DNA from: Mycobacterium conspicuum
GTDB taxonomy: Bacteria > Actinomycetota > Actinomycetes > Mycobacteriales > Mycobacteriaceae
Assembly (NCBI RefSeq): GCF_010730195.1
Contig: NZ_AP022613.1
Span: 4,960,001-5,024,000 of the forward strand
Direction of reading: 5' to 3'
Length of the DNA: 64,000 nt
Shown: piece by piece, positions 58,591 to 64,000 of the stretch
Layout of the letters: each line of letters starts with the position of its first letter
Numbering within the stretch: position 1 is the stretch's first letter
Notes under the pieces: generated by a model
The model's database searches: none
Told to the model about the DNA's origin: nothing
The model's input: only the letters and a program-made list of their open reading frames with translations
Program-made: the position numbers and the translations under genes

Positions 58591-59868
58591 TTGCCCCACT
58601 TTCCTAAACCAGCTGCTGGCAGCTGGACCGAAAACTACCCCGAGCTGGGCACGGAACCGGTCGACTACACCGACTGCATCGATCCGGCATTCTTCGAGGC
58701 CGAGCGCGAGGCGATCTTCAAAAAGCAGTGGCTCAACGTCGGGCGGGTCAATCGCCTGCCGCGCACCGGCAGCTACTTCACCAGGGAGTTGCCCTCGGTC
58801 GGCCCGGGCACGTCGGCGATCATCGTCAAGACCAAGGACGGCGCGGTCAAGGCGTTCCACAATGTCTGTCGGCACCGGGGAAACAAGTTGGTGTGGAACG
58901 ACTTTCCGCATGAGGAGACCTCCGGCACCTGCCGGCAGTTCACCTGTAAGTACCACGCCTGGCGCTACAGCCTGGACGGCGAGTTGACGTTCATCCAGCA
59001 GGAGGACGAATTCTTCAACGTCGACAAGGGCAACTACGGGCTCGCACCCGTGCGCTGCGAGGTGTGGGAAGGCTTCATCTTCATCAATTTCGACGACAAC
59101 GCGGCGCCGCTGGTCGACTACCTCGGACCGCTGGCCAAGAGCATCGAGGGCTACCCCTTCGGCGAGATGACCGAGACCTACTCCTACCGGGCCGAGGTGG
59201 GCAGCAACTGGAAGCTGTTCATCGACGCGTTCGTCGAGTTCTACCACGCGCCGATCCTGCACCAGGGCCAGTACACCAAGGAAGAAGCCGCAAAGATTCA
59301 GAAGTACGGCTACGAAGCGCTGCACTATGAGCTGGCCGGCCCGCACAACTTGCAGTCGACGTGGGGTGGTCAGGCACCGCCGGTGGACATGAGCATGGTC
59401 AAGCCGATGGACCAGGTGCTGCGCAGTGGACTGTTCGGTCCCTGGGACAAGCCGGAGATCATCGAGAACTTGGAGCTGCCGCCGGGTGTCAACGTCAAGC
59501 GAGTGCCGCAGTGGGGTATCGACTCGTGGCTGTTCTACCCCAACTTCATGCTGCTGATCTGGGAGCCGGGCTGGTTTTTGACCTACCACTACTGGCCCAC
59601 CGCGGTGGACAAGCACATCTTCGAGTCCACGCTGTATTTCGTGCCGCCGCGCAACGCGCGCGAACGTCTGGCCCAGGAGCTGGCCGCGGTGACGTTCAAG
59701 GAGTACGCGCTGCAGGACGCCAACACCCTGGAGGCGACCCAGACCATGATCGGTACCCGGGCCGTCAAGGAGTTCCTGCTGTGCGACCAGGAAATCCTGA
59801 TCCGCCATCTGCACCACACGACAGCCAACTACGTCAAGGAGCACCAGCGCAATGCCGTTACCGTCTGA
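58591..59868 (+). CDS. Rieske-type ring-hydroxylating oxygenase alpha subunit
   Basis: The TTG at 58591 follows AGAGAGGTAAG. The 425-aa protein has the Rieske ligands CRHRGN (about 90-95) and CKYHAW (about 117-122), and the mononuclear iron site NWKLFIDAFVEFYHAPILH with the two His. It would introduce oxygen into a ring or alkyl substrate using electrons from a ferredoxin, for which the Rieske ferredoxin at 38073 and the CXX?XXC ferredoxins are candidates. No beta subunit gene is adjacent, so it may act as a homotrimer. Confidence 0.93.
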   Translation: MPHFPKPAAGSWTENYPELGTEPVDYTDCIDPAFFEAEREAIFKKQWLNVGRVNRLPRTGSYFTRELPSVGPGTSAIIVKTKDGAVKAFHNVCRHRGNKLVWNDFPHEETSGTCRQFTCKYHAWRYSLDGELTFIQQEDEFFNVDKGNYGLAPVRCEVWEGFIFINFDDNAAPLVDYLGPLAKSIEGYPFGEMTETYSYRAEVGSNWKLFIDAFVEFYHAPILHQGQYTKEEAAKIQKYGYEALHYELAGPHNLQSTWGGQAPPVDMSMVKPMDQVLRSGLFGPWDKPEIIENLELPPGVNVKRVPQWGIDSWLFYPNFMLLIWEPGWFLTYHYWPTAVDKHIFESTLYFVPPRNARERLAQELAAVTFKEYALQDANTLEATQTMIGTRAVKEFLLCDQEILIRHLHHTTANYVKEHQRNAVTV

Positions 59869-60175
59869 ATTCGAGGCTCTTCAGCCGTTTTTGGACTGGG
59901 ACCTGGCCACCGAGCCCGAGCGCTACGCCAAGCGGCTGGCTTCGACGATGGCCGAGATGCAGGCGTTCTATGACGTTGCGTTCCCCCGGTTGAACGACGT
60001 GATCGCGTACTGCGACAAGTTCCCGCTCGACGACCTGCCCGACGACGCCAAGACCCTGATGCACATGATGCAATCGTTGGTGATGGTGTCGTTTCCGATC
60101 GAGGCGTGGAAGCAGCCGCGCGTCCCCGACAGCGGTGCGGCGTGGGTTGAGGTGACCCGGGAGCCGGTGATTTAG
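59852..60175 (+). CDS. Conserved hypothetical protein after the Rieske oxygenase
   Basis: This 107-aa protein (MPLPSEFEALQPFLDWDLATE) overlaps the oxygenase gene by 17 bp. It is helical, with many acidic residues and a Met-rich LMHMMQSLVMV segment, and has no recognised motif. The overlap suggests stoichiometric production with the oxygenase, so it could be a small partner subunit. No family assignment. Confidence 0.78.
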   Translation: MPLPSEFEALQPFLDWDLATEPERYAKRLASTMAEMQAFYDVAFPRLNDVIAYCDKFPLDDLPDDAKTLMHMMQSLVMVSFPIEAWKQPRVPDSGAAWVEVTREPVI

Positions 60176-60178
60176 AAG

Positions 60179-61393
60179 GTGTTGACGCTCAAGGCTGCCG
60201 GACTGCTCGACGTCGACACCGGCGACATCGTTTCGCCCGGCATCCTGAAGATCGAGGGCGACCGCATCGCCGGTTTCGGGGGCGAACCCGAAGGCGAGCT
60301 GATCGATCTGGGCGATCAAGTCCTGCTGCCCGGCTTGATGGACATGGAGGTCAACCTCCTGATGGGCGGGCGCGGCGAAACGCCCGGGCTGTCCCAAGTT
60401 CAAGATGATCCACCGACGCGGGTCCTGCGCGCGGTCGGCAATGCCCGACGCACGCTGCGGGCGGGATTCACCACCGTGCGCAACCTGGGCCTGTTCGTCA
60501 AGACCGGCGGCTACCTGCTCGACGTCGCCCTTGGCAAGGCGATCGACGCGGGATGGATCGACGGGCCCCGAATCGTTCCGGCCGGTCACGCGATCACGCC
60601 CACCGGCGGGCACCTGGACCCGACGATGTTCGCCGCCTTCATGCCGGGCGCGCTCGAGCTCACCGTCGAAGAGGGCATCGCCAACGGAATCGACGAGATC
60701 CGCAAGGCCGTGCGATACCAGATCAAGCACGGCGCCGAACTGATCAAGGTCTGCGTTTCCGGCGGCGTGATGTCGTTGACCGGTGAGGCTGGCGCACAAC
60801 ACTATTCGGATGAGGAATTGCGCGCGATTGTCGACGAGGCGCACCGGCGCGGGCTGCGCGTCGCCGCGCATACGCACGGAGCCGAAGCGGTCAAGCACGC
60901 GGTCGCTTGCGGCATCGACTGCATCGAACACGGCTTCCTGATGGACGACGAGGCCATCCAGATGCTCGTCGACAACGAGCGGTTCCTGGTGACCACCCGC
61001 AGGCTCGCCGAGGCGATGGACGTGTCCCGCGCTCCGAAGGAGTTGCAGGACAAGGCCGCCGAGATGTTCCCGAAGGCGAAGACATCGATCAAGGCCGCCT
61101 ACGAAGCCGGGGTGAAGATCGCGGTCGGCTCGGATGCGCCGGCGATACCGCACGGCCGCAACGCCGACGAGCTTGTCACCCTGGTCGACTGGGGCATGCC
61201 GCCGTTGGCGGTGCTGCGCGCGGCCACGGTTGTCGCCGCCGAGCTGATCAACTCGACCGACCGGGGCCGGCTGGCACCGGGCTTGCTTGCCGATATCATC
61301 GCGGTGCCGGGAAACCCGTTGGACGACATCACCGTTACGCAGAACGTCGGCTTCGTCATGAAAGGCGGCAAGGTATATGCCAACAAGAACTGA
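60179..61393 (+). CDS. Amidohydrolase (imidazolonepropionase-like) lacking the HxH motif
   Basis: This 404-aa M38-type amidohydrolase keeps the Lys in ELIKVCVSGGVMS, the His in AAHTHGAEAVKHA, the His in CIEHGFLMDD and the Asp in VGSDAPAIPHGRN. The first metal motif, normally D-x-H-x-H, reads LMDMEVNLL, so both His are replaced by Glu and Asn. This argues for an altered metal site or a single-metal enzyme. GTG start; it is coupled 3 bp after the previous gene. Confidence 0.9.
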   Translation: MLTLKAAGLLDVDTGDIVSPGILKIEGDRIAGFGGEPEGELIDLGDQVLLPGLMDMEVNLLMGGRGETPGLSQVQDDPPTRVLRAVGNARRTLRAGFTTVRNLGLFVKTGGYLLDVALGKAIDAGWIDGPRIVPAGHAITPTGGHLDPTMFAAFMPGALELTVEEGIANGIDEIRKAVRYQIKHGAELIKVCVSGGVMSLTGEAGAQHYSDEELRAIVDEAHRRGLRVAAHTHGAEAVKHAVACGIDCIEHGFLMDDEAIQMLVDNERFLVTTRRLAEAMDVSRAPKELQDKAAEMFPKAKTSIKAAYEAGVKIAVGSDAPAIPHGRNADELVTLVDWGMPPLAVLRAATVVAAELINSTDRGRLAPGLLADIIAVPGNPLDDITVTQNVGFVMKGGKVYANKN

Positions 61394-61799
61394 GGACCTG
61401 GTCGAGATCCAGCAACTTCTCGCTCGCTACGCGGTCACCATCACCCAAGAAGACATCGAGGGCCTCATCGGAGTCTTCACGCCCGACGGGACCTACAGCG
61501 CCTTCGGTTCCACCTACAACCTGGACCGGTTTCCCGAGCTGGTGGCCGCGGCACCAAAGGGCTTGTTCCTCACCGGGACCGCTCTGATCGGCGACATCGA
61601 CGGGGATTCGGCGAGCGGCACCCAGCCGTTGTGCTTCATCGACGGTTCCACCCACGACATGCGCATCGGCTATTACCGCGACACCTACCTGCGCACCGCC
61701 GATGGCTGGCGGCTGAAGACCCGGGCCATGACGTTCATCCGTCGCAGCGGCGTGCACGACTCCGGACGCCCACACGCCATCGGTCGCCCGCAGCCCTGA
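61377..61799 (+). CDS. SnoaL-like/NTF2-fold protein
   Basis: This 140-aa protein begins MPTRTEDLVEIQQLLARYAV, the typical SnoaL/nuclear-transport-factor-2-like helix, followed by IGVFTPDGTYSAFG and IGYYRDTYLRTADGWRL. It overlaps the amidohydrolase by 17 bp. The family includes ketosteroid isomerases, dehydratases and small oxygenase partners; here it may isomerise or dehydrate a ring intermediate. Confidence 0.87.
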   Translation: MPTRTEDLVEIQQLLARYAVTITQEDIEGLIGVFTPDGTYSAFGSTYNLDRFPELVAAAPKGLFLTGTALIGDIDGDSASGTQPLCFIDGSTHDMRIGYYRDTYLRTADGWRLKTRAMTFIRRSGVHDSGRPHAIGRPQP

Positions 61800-61809
61800 G
61801 AGCCAAGCC

Positions 61810-62925
61810 GTGAATGTCGAGGAGTTCCGCAGCGGTCTGCGCGCGTGGCTCGACGAGCACGACCTGACGCCCGGACCCGACCACTCGCTGCAGGGCCATA
61901 TGCAGCAATTCGCTCGGGTTAGCCGGGCCCTGTACGACGCCGACTGGATGCGCTACGGCTGGCCCGTCGAGGTCGGCGGCTTGGGGGGTCCGGCGCTGCT
62001 GCGCGCGATCGTCGGCGAAGAAGTGGTCGGCCGGCGACTTGCCGAGCCCGGGCCGTACTCGATGCTCGAGGTACTCACACCCACGATGATCGATTACGCC
62101 CCACCCGAACTCGCCGCCGAAATGGTGCCGCGACTGCTGCGCGGCGAGGAGCAATGGTGCCAAGGCTTTTCCGAGCCCGGCTCCGGTAGCGACCTGGCAT
62201 CGTTGACGACCCGGGCGGTCCAGGACGGCGACAACTGGATCGTCAACGGGCAGAAGGTCTGGACCAGCTACGCGCAGTTCTCCACGCGCTGCGTGCTGCT
62301 CACCCGCACCGCGCCCGGTCAGCCAAACCATGAAGGCATCACCGCGTTCTTCGTCGACCTGGACAGCCCGGGCATCACGATTCGCCCGCTGCGCACCATG
62401 CACGGCGTCGACGAATTCTGCGAGGTCTACTACGACGACGTGGTCATCCCGGCCAGCCGCATGCTCGGCAAGCCGGGCGACGGCTGGCGACTCGCGATGG
62501 ACCTGCTGCCCTATGAGCGCTCCAGCTGCTTTTGGCAGCGGATCGCCTACCTCTATGCGCGATTCGACGAACTGATCAAGGAAACCGCCGACATTCCGGC
62601 GTTCGACGGCCACGACGAATACGAGCTGGGCGAGGCCTATCTCGGCCTGCACACGCTGCGCTGCCGTTCGCGGATCACCCAGCACCGGTTGCGCGACGGC
62701 GCCCGGCTCGGCCCCGACACCTCAGTCGACAAGGTTTTGCTGGCCGGTGCCGAGCAACGGCTCTACGACACCGTCCGCGACCTACTGCCCGGAACCCTCG
62801 AACTCCAGGACGTACCCTGGCGCTCCGAGTACCTCTATTCCCGCGCGGCGACCATCTACGGCGGGACGGCCGAGATTCAGCGCAACATCATCGCCCGTCG
62901 GCTGCTCGACCTCGGGAAGGAGTGA
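61810..62925 (+). CDS. Acyl-CoA dehydrogenase, large partner of a heteromeric pair
   Basis: This 371-aa GTG-start protein has CQGFSEPGSGSDLASL, WIVNGQKVWTSY, and IYGGTAEIQRNIIARRLLDLGK. It is complete in FAD- and substrate-binding regions. A shorter ACAD-like protein follows 3 bp later. In steroid and terpene catabolism such pairs form alpha2beta2 dehydrogenases (FadE28/FadE29-type) that act on ring-bearing acyl-CoA. Confidence 0.92.
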   Translation: MNVEEFRSGLRAWLDEHDLTPGPDHSLQGHMQQFARVSRALYDADWMRYGWPVEVGGLGGPALLRAIVGEEVVGRRLAEPGPYSMLEVLTPTMIDYAPPELAAEMVPRLLRGEEQWCQGFSEPGSGSDLASLTTRAVQDGDNWIVNGQKVWTSYAQFSTRCVLLTRTAPGQPNHEGITAFFVDLDSPGITIRPLRTMHGVDEFCEVYYDDVVIPASRMLGKPGDGWRLAMDLLPYERSSCFWQRIAYLYARFDELIKETADIPAFDGHDEYELGEAYLGLHTLRCRSRITQHRLRDGARLGPDTSVDKVLLAGAEQRLYDTVRDLLPGTLELQDVPWRSEYLYSRAATIYGGTAEIQRNIIARRLLDLGKE

Positions 62926-62928
62926 GTC

Positions 62929-63741
62929 TTGCCAGAAACACCAGATCCCGAGTCACTGCACATGCTGGCCGACTCGCTGCGCACCACGATGAGCGCGGCT
63001 TCGGGGGCCAAGCTCGACGCGGCGCTATCCGAGCTCGGCTGGCTGGATATGCTCGACGAAATCCCTGATGTGGCAATTCCTTTGGTATTTCGACTGCTCG
63101 GAGAAACCGGTGCGCACGCGCCGGTGCTGAACGACGTCGTGCTGCGCGCTGGCGGGCGCCCGCCCGGCTTGACGACGCCACTGCCGTTCACGGCCGGGTC
63201 CTGGGTGACCTGGGAGCGCGGTGACGGACCGACATCGGCGATCGACGGCGAGCTGCCGATACACCCTGTGCGCGAAGGAGATCCGCTGTCGCCGGCCGCG
63301 CTGGCCGCCGGTCGACAAGCCTTGGGGTGGTGGCTGGTTGGTGCGAGCCGGGCCATGCTCGCGCTGGCCCGCCAACACGCCCTGGACCGTGTTCAATTCG
63401 GCCGTCACATCGGCTCGTTTCAGGCGATCCGACATCGGTTGGCCGAAACACTCGTCGCCATCGAAGGCGCCGAAGCAACGTTGGAGGCCGCCGACACCGA
63501 GGCGGACGAGCTGGCCAGCCTGCTGGCCAAGGCCGCGGCCGGCCAGGCGGCACTGACCGCCGCGCGGCACTGCCAGCAGGTGCTGGGCGGAATCGGATTC
63601 ACCGCCGAACACCAGCTGCACCGACACATCAAACGATCGTTGATCCTGGACGGATTGCTCGGCAGCGCACGAGAGTTGATCGCCGAGGCTGGAGTGACAT
63701 TGCGGGCCAAGGGCTATGCGCCACGCCTGGCGCAACTCTGA
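62929..63741 (+). CDS. Acyl-CoA dehydrogenase-like, small partner
   Basis: This is a 270-aa TTG-start protein. It has the C-terminal ACAD helical domain (GRQALGWWLVGASRAMLALARQ, RVQFGRHIGSFQAIRHRLAE, QVLGGIGFTAEHQLHRHIKR) but a reduced N-terminal part and no SEPGSGSD motif. This is the usual shape of the second chain of heteromeric dehydrogenases. It should contribute one half of the FAD site to the preceding protein. Confidence 0.9.
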   Translation: MPETPDPESLHMLADSLRTTMSAASGAKLDAALSELGWLDMLDEIPDVAIPLVFRLLGETGAHAPVLNDVVLRAGGRPPGLTTPLPFTAGSWVTWERGDGPTSAIDGELPIHPVREGDPLSPAALAAGRQALGWWLVGASRAMLALARQHALDRVQFGRHIGSFQAIRHRLAETLVAIEGAEATLEAADTEADELASLLAKAAAGQAALTAARHCQQVLGGIGFTAEHQLHRHIKRSLILDGLLGSARELIAEAGVTLRAKGYAPRLAQL

Positions 63742-63808
63742 CGCGCTAACACGCGCTGGCACACACACATCACGGCGTCCCGTTCGCGACGGACTAGCAT
63801 CGAAACAC

Positions 63809-64000
63809 ATGAGCAGACCGGATCCTCGTCGGCAGACCCCGGACACACCGCAAAACCAGTTCGGCGTCGCCTCGGTGCTCCTGGGCCTGGTCGCACTCAT
63901 GACCTGTTGGTTGATGATCGGGGTTCCCTTCGGCATCGCGGCGGTCATTACCGGGGATATCGGCCGGGGACGGGTCAAACGCGGCCAAGCGGACAATCCC
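63809..64000 (+). CDS. Small membrane protein, DUF4190-like (3' end outside window)
   Basis: ATG 63809 opens 64 codons to the window edge. The start is polar (MSRPDPRRQTPDTPQNQFG), followed by a hydrophobic helix (VASVLLGLVALMTCWLMIGV) and a second stretch beginning PFGIAAVITGDIGRGR. This looks like the DUF4190/small membrane protein type common in mycobacteria. It is unrelated to the catabolic operon that ends 68 bp upstream. Confidence 0.65.
   Translation, partial: MSRPDPRRQTPDTPQNQFGVASVLLGLVALMTCWLMIGVPFGIAAVITGDIGRGRVKRGQADNP

Noticed and set aside
1..64000. CRISPR arrays, rRNA or tRNA genes
   Set aside because: No regularly spaced repeats and no tRNA- or rRNA-like sequence was recognised on either strand by reading.

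Overview
The window is chromosomal DNA of a mycobacterium, most likely a non-tuberculous, slow-growing type. The evidence is a six-gene mce cluster with Mce-associated membrane proteins, a PPE-domain lipase, luciferase-like (F420-type) oxidoreductases, P450s paired with short variant ferredoxins, many TetR regulators, and generally high GC with frequent GTG/TTG starts and ATGA overlaps. The species cannot be named from the sequence alone.

Block A (1-34.05 kb) looks accessory: GC is visibly lower than in block B, it carries an IS21-family element, and many genes duplicate ones in block B. On the minus strand from 15.05 kb to 1 bp lie a 61-aa leaderless ORF, an aldehyde dehydrogenase, a P450, a TauD-type dioxygenase, a carboxymuconolactone-decarboxylase-like (CMD) protein, a 3-hydroxyisobutyrate-dehydrogenase-like protein, mceA-F and three Mce-associated proteins. 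No yrbE permease genes precede mceA. On the plus strand, two paralogous TetR genes flank an alpha/beta hydrolase. A third TetR precedes a cassette made of a 32-aa membrane peptide, a VWA protein (NorD-like), an AAA+ ATPase (NorQ-like), an IS21 insertion, a 39-aa membrane peptide, a polytopic membrane protein and a one-TM protein. Then come LuxE- and LuxC-like fatty-acid reductase genes, a luciferase-like oxidoreductase, an aldehyde dehydrogenase, an acyl-CoA ligase and a PPE-lipase fusion. A 16-bp imperfect palindrome (TAYAC-N6-GTAYA) recurs before mceA, the 61-aa ORF/ALDH operon, both TetR paralogs, the PPE-lipase and, more weakly, luxE. This suggests one regulon for uptake, activation and oxidation of a hydrophobic substrate.

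The junction (34.06-34.25 kb) holds the decayed 3' end of an aldehyde dehydrogenase. Block B (34.28-63.7 kb) is high-GC and carries a large catabolic gene set: a second CMD/dehydrogenase pair, amidohydrolases, Rieske proteins, a NuoF-like flavoprotein, three ferredoxins, two P450s, acyl-CoA dehydrogenases, an enoyl-CoA hydratase, thiolases (one fused to a DUF35 domain), a second luciferase-like oxidoreductase, an epimerase and hydrolases. Together these suit ring hydroxylation, ring cleavage and beta-oxidation or aldolytic shortening of a cyclic or terpenoid/steroid-like compound. That substrate class is an inference. A GAGAAT half-site motif recurs at several block B promoters.

The window is cut inside a secreted-protein gene on the left and inside a small membrane-protein gene on the right. 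No rRNA, tRNA or CRISPR array was seen.
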